Origin: Bacteroidota bacterium
GTDB lineage: Bacteria; Bacteroidota; Bacteroidia; Flavobacteriales_D; Crocinitomicaceae
Direction: 5' to 3'
DNA length: 39,950 bases
Assembly (NCBI GenBank): GCA_016192075.1
Contig: JACPUU010000015.1
Location: forward strand, 1-39,950
The notes under the pieces were generated by a model that was given only the letters and a program-made list of their open reading frames with translations, was not told the origin of the DNA and searched no databases. Both the position numbers and the translations under genes were made by a program. Positions 14,829 to 23,299 of this stretch are shown one piece after another. Within the stretch, counting starts at the first letter, position 1. Every line of letters starts with the position of its first letter.

Positions 14829-15175
14829 AATAAACTTTTAGCGAGTATTAAAACCTGCCTTTTTTAAAAATTAAAATTTGGATTTAACAATGATCATACA
14901 ATTTTAGGCAATATTATGAATTAAAGTGGATTCAATAATTATCAATATGCCGTCTAACTATTGTACATCCGACCCCCGTCTCGCTTATCCCCTCATTTCG
15001 GCTGGCTTTACGAAGTTTCGTTTCGGGTTATCTCAAATGTATAAAATAATTCCAGGAGTCAATTGAACGATTTGACAGACAAATGATTAACTGCGTGACA
15101 AATCAGAACACGTGTTGGGTCAGGCCGGGAGTGCTGTTGCTTTTTTCTTCTTTTGTTATTCTACAAGTTTTACCC
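14829..15175. other. 347-base intergenic region with attC-like core (site 5)
   Basis: No gene is seen here. The minus-strand sequence GTTAGACGGCA (14958-14948) matches the classical integron core GTTRRRY in its first seven bases and lies where the other junction cores do, in front of the secreted-protein gene. The surrounding stretch includes a small CGAA-GT-TTCG palindrome near 15017. This region is the probable right-hand (upstream) boundary between the cassette-like genes and the core gene phoH. Confidence 0.35.
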
Positions 15176-16507
15176 TTAGAGCAACTCATTGGCCAGATTC
15201 GCCAGTTCAGAACGTTCTCCTTTTTCAAGGCGGATATGTGCAAACAAACGATGTCCTTTTAACCGGTCAATCAGGTAGGTGAGCCCGTTTGATTGTTCAT
15301 CCATGTAGGGTGTATCAATCTGGTTGATGTCACCGGTGAATACAACTTTGGTACCTTCACCGGCACGGGTAATAATGGTTTTTACCTCATGCGGGGTCAG
15401 GTTTTGTGCCTCGTCAATGATGAACATCATGTTGGACAAACTGCGGCCGCGGATAAAGGCAAGTGCCGTAATCGATAATTCGCCCGATGCTTCCAGATCA
15501 TCCAGCATTTTGTATTTTTTTTCGCCGGGCTTAAACTGGCTTTTGATGAATTTCAGGTTGTCCCACAAAGGCTGCATGTAGGGTGAAATTTTGTCTTCAG
15601 CCGTGCCTGGTAAAAAACCAATGTCTTTGTTACTGAGCGGAATGATAGGCCGTGCCAGCACAATTTGGTTATACATGTGTTTTTGTTCGAGTGCTGCGGC
15701 AAGGGCAAGCAGTGTTTTTCCGGTTCCTGCAACGCCCTGCATGGCTACCAGTTTAATGTCCGGATTCAGAAGGGCATTGATGGCAAAAGTTTGTTCTGCA
15801 TTCCGGGGTTTCACACTAAAAACGTATTCTTTTTCAACCCGTTCAATTTCATCAGACAAACTATCATACCGGCATAGCACCGAATCGTTGCCGTTTTTCA
15901 GAATGTAATAACCGTTTGCCACTTTGCGCGGACCAATGATTTTCTTTTCTTCAATGCGTCCCCGTTTATAGAGTTCAGCAATTTGTTTGGGATCAACGCC
16001 ATCAACAATTGGAAAAGCTTCTGAAATATTTTCAACATCTTTTACTTTGCCGGTTTCATAATCTTCAGCCGGTAATCCAATGGCTTTAGCTTTGAGGCGC
16101 AGGTTGATATCTTTGGTAACCAGAATAACGGCTCTTCCTTTTTCCAGCTCAACCAGTGACAGGGCGGCATTGATGATTTTATGATCGTTTTTGCCATGGC
16201 CGTAAATGTCTTCTGCATTTTTGCCGTTGACAACGGTTGACATGACAATTTTTAACCGGCCGCGTTTGGAGCCCAGGCTCAGCCATTGATCCATGTTGTG
16301 ATTGCCCGAAAGTTTATCCAGGTAGCGGATAATTTCACGGGCCTCAAAATTTTTGGTGTCATTTCCAATTTTGAACCGGTCTAACTCTTCCAGCACGGTA
16401 ATTGGTATTGCAACATCGTGATCTTTGAAATTCTGAATAGACTGGTGATCAAAAAGAAGGACGGAAGTATCGAGGACAAAAATTTTTTTTGCGGTTGCTT
16501 TAGCCAT
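15176..16507 (-). CDS. phoH: PhoH-family ATPase with N-terminal PIN domain
   Basis: A 443-residue protein combining a PIN-like RNase domain (KIFVLDTSVLLFDHQSI at the start, with acidic residues further on in GHGKNDHKIINAAL and VTKDINLRLKA) and a PhoH ATPase domain: Walker A GVAGTGKTLLAL, Walker B MFIIDEAQNLTPHE, and VVFTGDINQIDTPYMD. PIN-PhoH proteins are ATP-dependent RNA helicase/ribonucleases in the cytoplasm. The length is normal for the PIN-PhoH group. I chose the ATG at 16507 because the PIN domain starts there; the upstream 27 codons have no conserved look. A strong terminator separates it from ppiD upstream. Confidence 0.9.
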   Translation of the reverse strand: MAKATAKKIFVLDTSVLLFDHQSIQNFKDHDVAIPITVLEELDRFKIGNDTKNFEAREIIRYLDKLSGNHNMDQWLSLGSKRGRLKIVMSTVVNGKNAEDIYGHGKNDHKIINAALSLVELEKGRAVILVTKDINLRLKAKAIGLPAEDYETGKVKDVENISEAFPIVDGVDPKQIAELYKRGRIEEKKIIGPRKVANGYYILKNGNDSVLCRYDSLSDEIERVEKEYVFSVKPRNAEQTFAINALLNPDIKLVAMQGVAGTGKTLLALAAALEQKHMYNQIVLARPIIPLSNKDIGFLPGTAEDKISPYMQPLWDNLKFIKSQFKPGEKKYKMLDDLEASGELSITALAFIRGRSLSNMMFIIDEAQNLTPHEVKTIITRAGEGTKVVFTGDINQIDTPYMDEQSNGLTYLIDRLKGHRLFAHIRLEKGERSELANLANELL

Positions 16508-16611
16508 AAAGAGCGTAGTTAGGTAGTGAAAAGGTAAGGAGTCTGCTGAATAACGCGGAAACGAAAAGAAATAGTTATTAACGCACAATTATTGAAACCC
16601 GTGTGTGAATC

Positions 16612-16651
16612 AAAAAAATCCCGGCTCTTGTTAAAGAAGCCGGGATTTTTT
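16612..16651 (-). terminator. Rho-independent terminator after ppiD
   Basis: A 9-bp perfect stem ATCCCGGCT (16618-16626) / AGCCGGGAT (16638-16646), with a loop of 11 bases, flanked by A-runs on the left and T-runs on the right. It can terminate in either direction; on the minus strand it ends the ppiD transcript before phoH. Confidence 0.9.
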
Positions 16652-16682
16652 GAATTGACTAATTAAAATGGTGTTTTTAAGT

Positions 16683-18866
16683 CTATTGAAGCTCCAGTCT
16701 TCTGCGGTTATCAATTACATCTGCTTTTTCGCGCAATGCGCGGATAACCAATCCATCTGCCGAGCCGGCGCGTGCAGCCAGCAGGTTGTTTCTGGAAACA
16801 GAATAATCAGTAGTTTCAGGTGCCTGGGTTTCGCTTTCAATAATGATTACATAAACACCGGTATTTCCTTTAATTGGTTTGGTCATTGAACCGGTTGGAA
16901 TTTTGGTAAACAGTTTTCCGATTACCTCCGGTTCATTTCCGCCACCACCCTGAATAACGTTTGATGAAAAATATACTTCAGCTGTTACAATCTGACCGTT
17001 TTTCATAACCGGAATAATTTCTTCAAGGCTGTTTTTGCCGGCCATTTTCTCCATGTATACTTTTGCCTGTTTGTCTTTCAGTGCCGGATAACGCATCTGG
17101 TCTTTCACATCTTCAAATTCAGGTGCCCCTTCCGGGATAATGTTTGACAGGTATGCAACCACATATTTATCGTCATCCAGAATAGGGTCTGAAATGGTTT
17201 TTTCCTGGGCGTCTTTGTTAAATGCAAAGCGCAGAATGCGTTCTGATTTGTTGATACCCATTACAAAGTTATTGCTCAGCCAAACGCGGGTTGGGTTGAT
17301 TGTAAAGTTGCTGTCGCGCGCTGTAAAATGGAAAGCGGAATCTTCTTTAGATTCGTTTACAGCATAAATGAAATCAAATACTTTTTCTTCCATCAGCTTT
17401 TTTGTGTTCTCGCTGGCCTTAACGGCTTTGGTTACAACTGCCAGTGAAGGTACAACGCGTTCACCGCGGCCAAGAACCTCAATAATGTGGTATCCATAGG
17501 TTGTTTTTACCACTTGCAGTTTTCCGATAGCGCCTTTAAATGAGGCATCGTTGAACTCAGGTACCATGCGTCCTTCAGAGAACCATTTGTATTCACCGTT
17601 GGTTGGAATTGAGCCTGGGTCCTGTGTGTATTTTTGCACCATTTCAACAAAGTTGTCCTGTGCATTAATCACTTTTACCAGGGAGTCACTCAATGCTTTT
17701 GCATAAGCATCTGTTTGAGTGGCATCTACTTTAATCAGAATGTGGCGTACCCAGGCCTGCATTTCTTTTTTAATGCCGGTTACTTTGGCAATCGCATAAT
17801 CACGGCCTGAAACAAATGGCCCGATTACGTCACCTATTTTGGCCGCCTGAATCTGATCGTCAGCCGAAGCAGGGTATTGGTTGTTTCCAAAGAAGGTGTC
17901 AAAAACAAGCTGATCAGAACCCATTCTGAATTGCGCTGTATCGCTGTTGAATGGCGTAGAGCTATGGCTTTGCATAAACGCCAGGTTGTTCTCTGTTTTA
18001 GCAAAGTCTGCTTTCATTAATTCCAGATCAGAAATAATCTGGTCTACATCTTCAGCCGTTGGCATAATCGGGAAAGACACGTATTCTATGTCACGTGATT
18101 CTTCCTGCTCGTATTGTTTTTCGTGTTTATGCTCTTCGTAAAAGGCCTTGATATCTTCATCTGTAACAGTGATTTCATCTTGTGGAATGTCAGTATAACG
18201 CTGAATTACAAAACGAATTTTCTTTTTGTGATTGTCAGCATAATATTGATCTTTTGCCTCCAGCGAGTTTACGTAAAGTCCTTTTTTGATAAGGGTTACA
18301 TATTTGTCAGCCATCCGGGTATCTTTCAGCTCTTTTTCAAATTCTGACCATTGTTTTCTAGCAGCCAGCCAGTTTTCACGCATGGTTTCATCTTCAGGCT
18401 CAACCTCCAGGTTGTTGATGAATGAGCGGACAGAGTCTTTGGAGAATCCCATTGGGCCCTGGAAAATTGGAATTTGCATAACCCATGGGTGAACGTGATT
18501 ACCGTGAATCATGTCATTTAATTCCTGGGTGGTACAAACCAGCTGAAGTTTTTCAAACTCGCGGTTCATGAGTTCACGACGAACTACTTCATTAAATGCC
18601 TGGTCTTTTGTCTGCTGTTCGGCTGTTGCATCGTATTCACGCCCCTGCATCATTGAATTCTGACGGTCACGTGTTGTATAACTCTCTACAATGTAGTCAT
18701 ATTCTTCTTCATCCAATGCTTCGCCATAAGCGGTTCCAAAAGGAAGGACGTCAACATTATCTGCAGTTCCTGACTGATATTCGGTATAGATGAAAGCGAA
18801 CATTGCCAGTCCGATAACTACAAGAAGTAAAATTGAATTCCGTTGAATTTTTCCAATAATTGCCAT
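16683..18866 (-). CDS. ppiD: PpiD-like periplasmic peptidyl-prolyl isomerase/chaperone
   Basis: A 727-residue inner-membrane anchored foldase with its bulk in the periplasm. One membrane helix (SILLLVVIGLAMFAFIYTEY, residues 11-30) is followed by a SurA_N-like chaperone region and a parvulin rotamase domain, starting at QAWVRHILIKVDA and ending with VKTTYGYHIIEVLGRGER. A second, degenerate parvulin-like part follows. It helps fold exported and outer-membrane proteins. The length is typical of Bacteroidota PpiD. It is divergent from pdhB with a 291-base gap in between, and ends at a strong terminator. Confidence 0.88.
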   Translation of the reverse strand: MAIIGKIQRNSILLLVVIGLAMFAFIYTEYQSGTADNVDVLPFGTAYGEALDEEEYDYIVESYTTRDRQNSMMQGREYDATAEQQTKDQAFNEVVRRELMNREFEKLQLVCTTQELNDMIHGNHVHPWVMQIPIFQGPMGFSKDSVRSFINNLEVEPEDETMRENWLAARKQWSEFEKELKDTRMADKYVTLIKKGLYVNSLEAKDQYYADNHKKKIRFVIQRYTDIPQDEITVTDEDIKAFYEEHKHEKQYEQEESRDIEYVSFPIMPTAEDVDQIISDLELMKADFAKTENNLAFMQSHSSTPFNSDTAQFRMGSDQLVFDTFFGNNQYPASADDQIQAAKIGDVIGPFVSGRDYAIAKVTGIKKEMQAWVRHILIKVDATQTDAYAKALSDSLVKVINAQDNFVEMVQKYTQDPGSIPTNGEYKWFSEGRMVPEFNDASFKGAIGKLQVVKTTYGYHIIEVLGRGERVVPSLAVVTKAVKASENTKKLMEEKVFDFIYAVNESKEDSAFHFTARDSNFTINPTRVWLSNNFVMGINKSERILRFAFNKDAQEKTISDPILDDDKYVVAYLSNIIPEGAPEFEDVKDQMRYPALKDKQAKVYMEKMAGKNSLEEIIPVMKNGQIVTAEVYFSSNVIQGGGGNEPEVIGKLFTKIPTGSMTKPIKGNTGVYVIIIESETQAPETTDYSVSRNNLLAARAGSADGLVIRALREKADVIDNRRRLELQ

Positions 18867-19078
18867 TTGTCTTTAGCTTGTTTAAAAATTTGAGACTGCG
18901 AATATAGTCTGATTCCTTTAAAAATAGAGCCGTGAACCCTGAAAATTTTAGCCCCTGAATTGAATCTGAACAGATTAAATGGGTGCCAGGGCTTTAAATT
19001 ACTACAGGTTAGGGGCATATTTCACCCGTTTGACAACGGTTTGATTGATTGCCGGACCAATTTCTGAACTGAAATTCG

Positions 19079-19086
19079 TAGATTTG
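19079..19086 (+). promoter_or_regulatory. -7 promoter box (TAGATTTG) for pdhB
   Basis: TAGATTTG matches TAnnTTTG exactly, 71 bases before the pdhB ATG. It lies in the 291-base divergent region between ppiD and pdhB, which holds no other gene. A -33 TTG at the usual distance is not seen. Confidence 0.4.
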
Positions 19087-19157
19087 GCCTCATTTTGAAA
19101 ACCAGAACCGGGCTTTTTCCGTAAGGAAGGATCTACGGAACGATTACTGAACAAACT

Positions 19158-20135
19158 ATGAAAACTGTACAATTTAGAGAAGCGCTGAGAGAAGCCATGT
19201 CAGAAGAAATGCGCAAAGACAAAAGCGTTTTTCTGCTGGGTGAAGAAGTTGCCGAATATAACGGTGCCTATAAGGTATCACAGGGAATGCTGGATGAGTT
19301 TGGTCCTAAACGGGTTATTGACACACCTATTGCAGAGCTGGGATTTACCGGTATAGCGGTAGGTGCTGCCATGAATGGCCTGCGTCCGATTGTTGAGTTT
19401 ATGACCTGGAACTTTGCTATTCTGGCAGCTGACCAGATTATCAATGAGGCCGCCAAAATTCTGCAAATGTCCGGCGGTCAGCTCGGATGCCCGATTGTTT
19501 TCAGGGGCGGTAATGGTACGGCCGGTCAGTTGGGTGCCACGCACTCACAGAGTTTTGAAGCGTTTTATGCACACGTTCCGGGTATTAAAGTAATTACCCC
19601 TTCAACCCCGTATGATGCAAAAGGGTTACTTAAAGCGGCCATCCGTGACAACGACCCGGTTGTTTTTCTGGAGTCTGAAAAAATGTACGGTGATAAAGGT
19701 GAAATTCCTGAAGGGGAATACATCATTCCAATTGGCGTTGCAGATATTAAACGCGCCGGAACCGATGTAACCATTGTCAGTTTTGGAAAAATTATCAAAG
19801 AAGCACACAAAGCAGCCGAGGAGTTGGAAAAAGACGGAATTTCATGCGAAATTATTGATTTGAGAACCATTCGCCCGATCGATTATGGAACCGTAGTGAA
19901 TTCTGTTAAAAAAACAAATCGCTGCGTAATTGTCGAAGAGTCGTGGCCAATTGCATCGATTGCTTCTGAAATTGCCTATCACCTGCAAAACTATGCGTTT
20001 GATTACCTGGACGCACCGGTTAAACGGGTAATGCAATCTGACACACCATTTCCGTTCAGCCCGAGTCTGATGGTTGAAGCATTGCCAAACACTGCCCGTA
20101 TTGTGGCTGCGGTAAAATCTGTTTGTTATAAATAA
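19158..20135 (+). CDS. pdhB: Pyruvate dehydrogenase E1 component, beta subunit
   Basis: A 325-residue E1-beta subunit of the pyruvate dehydrogenase complex, which with E1-alpha and thiamine diphosphate decarboxylates pyruvate to acetyl-groups on E2. Characteristic segments are ALREAMSEEM near the start, VFLLGEEVAEYNGAYKVSQG, RVIDTPIAELGFTGIAVGAA, PIVEFMTWNFA, QLGATHSQSFEAFYAHVPG, and VTIVSFGKI with the C-terminal DLRTIRPID. The length is standard (about 325). The alpha subunit is not in the window, so the two are encoded apart, as in many flavobacteria. It is followed after 11 bases by a GNAT-like gene, probably cotranscribed. Confidence 0.93.
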   Translation: MKTVQFREALREAMSEEMRKDKSVFLLGEEVAEYNGAYKVSQGMLDEFGPKRVIDTPIAELGFTGIAVGAAMNGLRPIVEFMTWNFAILAADQIINEAAKILQMSGGQLGCPIVFRGGNGTAGQLGATHSQSFEAFYAHVPGIKVITPSTPYDAKGLLKAAIRDNDPVVFLESEKMYGDKGEIPEGEYIIPIGVADIKRAGTDVTIVSFGKIIKEAHKAAEELEKDGISCEIIDLRTIRPIDYGTVVNSVKKTNRCVIVEESWPIASIASEIAYHLQNYAFDYLDAPVKRVMQSDTPFPFSPSLMVEALPNTARIVAAVKSVCYK

Positions 20136-20146
20136 CAGCATCGGTT

Positions 20147-21217
20147 ATGGAAAACCGGCCGGCAAATCTCATTCAACATGCCACGGTTGCTCCTGATTCA
20201 GTTATTGAACTTTTAGCAGGTACCCTTATTGGTACAGAGGGCTCTTTGTACCAGCTTATGGATACCCGTGAAAAAATTCACCGGCTTGATCAACCTCATT
20301 TTTTTTACATTGAACGAAATAACAAAGCACTTGGTACGATCACCATTTGTGAACGCAATGTAATGCTGACAGGGAATTTTAAACAGGCATTGTATATACG
20401 GTATTTTGCATTTGACAGCGCCTTCCAGGGATCGGGCACCAAAACGCGTGAACGCAATTCAATGTTTGATCAGCACTGGAAAAAAATTTTTGAAACCGGG
20501 AATCTGAACAATTCTGAAAGTGATTTAAAATCTACTTTTTTCTGGGCCTATATTGATCCGCAGAATCTGCGCTCGTTTCGTATGAATGAGCGGTTTGGTT
20601 TTGAATCGGTTGGTACGTTTGAAACCATTGCCTATTCGCGTTTCAATCCAAAAAAATCGGCAAACGTAATGCGCCTGAAGCCCGATGAACAAGAAGAAGT
20701 GTTGAATTTGATCAGCAACTTTTACAAGGATTACGCTTTTTTCAGCGATGCGCATTTATTTGAAGACAACCGTTTTTTTGTGCTCCGGCAGGATGGTAAA
20801 ATTGTAGCTGGTGTGCAGGCCAATCCGGCCCGGTTCAAAATTGTTTCATTGCCAGGGCTGGGCGGTAAAATAGCACTGAAACTTTTTCCCGTGCTGCCAT
20901 TCATGAAAAAAATAATCAACCCCAAAGAGCATAAATTTCTGGCTACTGAAGGTATCTTTTGGTTACCCGGTTATGAGCATAAAATGGATGAATTACTGAG
21001 TGGTGTTTTGGCTGAGCTGAATCACCATTCACTCCTGATCTGGGAAGACAAAAGCGTGAGCCGTATCAAAAGCCTTCCGCTAAAATGGGGCTTGCTGCAG
21101 AAAATAAAAAAGAACAACGCAGTCAACATTGTTGTAAAAACAGTAAATCTGCCGCGGCATGAAGAAAAAATGCTCAAAGAAACCCCCAAATACCTCAGCG
21201 GGTTTGATATGACGTGA
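20147..21217 (+). CDS. GNAT-like conserved hypothetical protein
   Basis: A 356-residue cytoplasmic protein. The N-terminal half has an acetyltransferase-like layout (beta segment ALGTITICERNVML, RYFAFDSAFQGSGTKTRERNSMF, then FFWAYIDPQNLRSFRMNERFGFESVG, where the last part resembles the end of a GNAT domain). The second half has a repeated, weaker similar pattern (FFVLRQDGKIVAGVQANPARFKIV). This suggests two fused GNAT-like units, one probably without activity. I do not recognise a substrate. It lies 11 bases after pdhB. Confidence 0.6.
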   Translation: MENRPANLIQHATVAPDSVIELLAGTLIGTEGSLYQLMDTREKIHRLDQPHFFYIERNNKALGTITICERNVMLTGNFKQALYIRYFAFDSAFQGSGTKTRERNSMFDQHWKKIFETGNLNNSESDLKSTFFWAYIDPQNLRSFRMNERFGFESVGTFETIAYSRFNPKKSANVMRLKPDEQEEVLNLISNFYKDYAFFSDAHLFEDNRFFVLRQDGKIVAGVQANPARFKIVSLPGLGGKIALKLFPVLPFMKKIINPKEHKFLATEGIFWLPGYEHKMDELLSGVLAELNHHSLLIWEDKSVSRIKSLPLKWGLLQKIKKNNAVNIVVKTVNLPRHEEKMLKETPKYLSGFDMT

Positions 21218-21292
21218 AGCGTTTCAGAATCCCGACCATCAAAATTCAAAGAAATTCCCAATCATTTTCCGTATGTAATCATTGAAATCGTT

Positions 21293-21336
21293 GGCCCCAT
21301 GTAGGGGCGGAAAATTTTCCGCCCCTACATGGGGCC
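21293..21336. repeat. Perfect 44-bp palindrome (REP-type element)
   Basis: Two 22-base arms meet without a loop: GGCCCCATGTAGGGGCGG-AAAA and its exact reverse complement. The central core (21304-21325, GGGGCGGAA...TTCCGCCCC) is the same element found repeatedly inside the transposase gene starting 47 bases downstream. It is the likely REP substrate of that transposase. Confidence 0.95.
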
Positions 21337-21382
21337 CGTCAAAGTGTTGTGACGGTATTTTGGATATATTCGCTGACATCTA

Positions 21383-22174
21383 ATGTTCTATGATCCGCAA
21401 TATCATCACCGGAAATCAATTCGTTTAAAGGGATATGATTATGCCGGTAGTGGATTTTATTTCCTGACCATTTGCGTTCATGAACGGTTTCATTTATTCG
21501 GTGAAATTGTAAACGGCAAAATGGAATTGAATGATACCGGAAAAATTGCCCGTCAATATTGGTTGGAGATTCCCAATCATTTTCCCAATACAATTTTGCA
21601 CGATTTCATCATCATGCCCGATCACGTTCACGGCATCATCGAAATCGTAGGGGCGGAACATCTTCCGCCCCAAACCCCGGTTGATACCCGGGAGATTAAT
21701 GAGGTGGAACATCTTCCGCCCCAAACCCCGGTTGATACCCTGGAGATTAATGAGGTGGAACATCTTCCGCCCCAAACCCCGGTTGATACCCAGGAGATTA
21801 ATGAGACGGAAAATCTTCCGCCCCAAACCCCGGTTGATACCCGGGAGATTAATGAGACGGAAAATCTTCCGCCCCAAACGACAAATGAAACGGGAACCAA
21901 AAAGGATGTGGAAAATTCACCGTCAAAAATGATCATTAATACTATTGATGGTAATGGGGCGGAAGATTTTCCGCCCCTACGGGGATCATCAAAAACAATT
22001 GGTTCAATTGTTCGCGGGTTTAAAATCGGGGTGACCAAATGGGTGCGGTCAAATTTGAAAATCCAAGATGTGTGGCAACGCAATTATTATGAACACATTA
22101 TCCGCAATCAACAGGCATTTGACAACATGGCAGAATATATTCGCCAAAATCCTGAAAAATGGGACAACGAATGA
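21383..22174 (+). CDS. REP-associated tyrosine transposase (RAYT, HUH/Y1 type)
   Basis: A 263-residue single-strand transposase of the IS200-like family that acts on REP palindromes. The HUH motif is in IIMPDHVHGIIEI (H81-V82-H83). The C-terminal part DVWQRNYYEHIIRNQQAF...MAEYIRQNPEKW is diagnostic; a Tyr in this region (Y236 or Y252) is the nucleophile. The SSKTIGSIVRGFKIGVTKWVR linker is also typical. Between the HUH domain and this region lies an insertion of about 110 residues containing a 17-residue tandem repeat (E-H/N-LPPQTPVDTxEINE) encoded by REP-like DNA. The frame is intact, so it may be active. A perfect palindrome sits just upstream. Confidence 0.92.
   Translation: MFYDPQYHHRKSIRLKGYDYAGSGFYFLTICVHERFHLFGEIVNGKMELNDTGKIARQYWLEIPNHFPNTILHDFIIMPDHVHGIIEIVGAEHLPPQTPVDTREINEVEHLPPQTPVDTLEINEVEHLPPQTPVDTQEINETENLPPQTPVDTREINETENLPPQTTNETGTKKDVENSPSKMIINTIDGNGAEDFPPLRGSSKTIGSIVRGFKIGVTKWVRSNLKIQDVWQRNYYEHIIRNQQAFDNMAEYIRQNPEKWDNE
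21650..21880 (+). repeat. 51-bp in-frame tandem repeat of REP core inside the transposase gene
   Basis: The sequence TCTTCCGCCCCAAACCCCGG recurs at 21661, 21712, 21763, 21814, and TCTTCCGCCCC again at 21865: a 51-bp (17-codon) period, four full units and part of a fifth. The first unit begins as a near-perfect copy of the upstream palindrome's core, GGGGCGGAACA/TCTTCCGCCCC (21650-21671, one mismatch pair). Copies differ at single bases (GAGGTGGAAC versus GAGACGGAAA). Since 51 is a multiple of three, the frame survives any copy number. Confidence 0.95.
21956..21977 (+). repeat. Further REP core copy inside the transposase gene
   Basis: GGGGCGGAAGA followed by TTTTCCGCCCC, a 22-bp inverted repeat with one mismatch pair, lying after the 51-bp array and followed by CTACGGGG. 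It matches the core of the palindrome at 21304-21325 except for one base. Confidence 0.9.
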
Positions 22175-22197
22175 ATTTTGGTCATTTTATTTTTCGG

Positions 22198-22205
22198 TAT
22201 CTTCG
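22198..22205 (+). promoter_or_regulatory. Near-consensus -7 box (TATCTTCG)
   Basis: TATCTTCG differs from TAnnTTTG by one base and lies 11 bases before the ATG at 22217. The identical box stands before ispD at 24162, which supports its use here. Confidence 0.35.
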
Positions 22206-22216
22206 ATCCGGTTAAA

Positions 22217-23125
22217 ATGAAAAACAGGATTTGTGGTATATTCTTTTGTTGCTTCACGGTATCTGTGAACGCACAAACCCTGTTTGAAAACGATACCGTC
22301 TTTAATAAAAGCAGAACAATTGGCGTCAGCATTTTTGACGCGGCTGCCTGGGGCGGCTCAATTGGTGCCTTACAGTTTGTCTGGTACGATGATTTTGCCA
22401 AAACATCCTTCCATACCTTTAATGACAATTACGAATGGCAGCAGATGGATAAAGTGGGTCACCTGGTAACGTCCTGGAATTTTGCCCGCGGCAGTGGTGA
22501 TTTGTTTGAATGGTCGGGCATTAATCACCGCACAGCATCGCTTATTGGGGCGGGTTACAGTGTGGGTTATATGGCTACATTTGAATTGCTGGATGGTTAT
22601 AATGCTGACTGGGGCTTTTCCTGGGGTGACGTAGCCTATAATACAATCGGGTCGCTGGCTTACTGGTCACAGGAATTTTTGTGGAATCAGCAATACGCTA
22701 AACTCAAGTTTTCATTTCACAATTCTGGTTTAGCGGCATACCGGCCTGACGTTTTAGGGGCTGATTTTACAAGCCGCGCGTTAAAAGATTACAACGGTCA
22801 AACCTATTGGATGAGTTTTAACCCTGTGTACTGGTTTAAATCAGAAAGCAAAATTCCGGCGTGGATAAATCTTTCGCTGGGTTACGGAATCGAAGACCAG
22901 CTTTACGGTGACGGCAGTGTGTATGTAACCCAAAGCGGAAACTCCCAGCTTACGTTTGTGCCTTACCGGCAATACTACCTTTCACTGGATATTGATTTTG
23001 AAAAAATTCCGGTTTCAAAACCCTGGCTTAAATTTTTGCTGCGCGCCGTCAATGTGGTGAAGGTTCCTTTTCCGGCACTGGAATTTTCAGAGAAAGGCGT
23101 TCAATTCAAACCATTCTATTTTTAA
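22217..23125 (+). CDS. DUF2279-family (YfiM-like) exported protein
   Basis: A 302-residue exported protein. The signal peptide MKNRICGIFFCCFTVSVNAQ is cut after NAQ. The DUF2279 pattern is visible: DKVGHLVTSWNFARG, then GAGYSVGYMATFELLDGYNADWGFSWGDVAYNTIGSLAYW, as in predicted periplasmic or outer-membrane proteins of this family. The second half (FVPYRQYYLSLDIDFEKIP) looks beta-barrel-like, so an outer-membrane location is possible. The ATG at 22217 is chosen over 22178 because the signal peptide begins there and the -7 box lies between them. Function unknown. Confidence 0.75.
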   Translation: MKNRICGIFFCCFTVSVNAQTLFENDTVFNKSRTIGVSIFDAAAWGGSIGALQFVWYDDFAKTSFHTFNDNYEWQQMDKVGHLVTSWNFARGSGDLFEWSGINHRTASLIGAGYSVGYMATFELLDGYNADWGFSWGDVAYNTIGSLAYWSQEFLWNQQYAKLKFSFHNSGLAAYRPDVLGADFTSRALKDYNGQTYWMSFNPVYWFKSESKIPAWINLSLGYGIEDQLYGDGSVYVTQSGNSQLTFVPYRQYYLSLDIDFEKIPVSKPWLKFLLRAVNVVKVPFPALEFSEKGVQFKPFYF

Positions 23126-23299
23126 AACCTGATTGGAAGGGCGCATTGAAGGATTTGCCCCGGTTAACCTTCGCTGCAAAAAGCTGAACGGTACTAAAAA
23201 AAGGAAGATCTCTCATTTCGTTCGGGATAACGGTACACCATTATCATCCGGAAATAACTACCTTAGATCAACTGGAATAATTTTTGCAGGATCATAAAC
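23126..23299. other. Intergenic region with a possible dispersed repeat remnant
   Basis: No gene is seen. AGATCTCTCATTTCGTTCGGG (about 23206-23225) resembles the AGATctctc-TTCG-TTCGGGAT elements that I recall as dispersed repeats in Bacteroidota; unchecked. TAATTTTTG just before the next gene is an imperfect -7 box (one base too long). Confidence 0.25.

Noticed and set aside
21494..22083. Long open frames on the minus strand opposite the REP transposase gene
   Set aside because: They arise because the 51-bp repeats keep all frames open; the plus-strand frame has the HUH and tyrosine motifs, the others have none.
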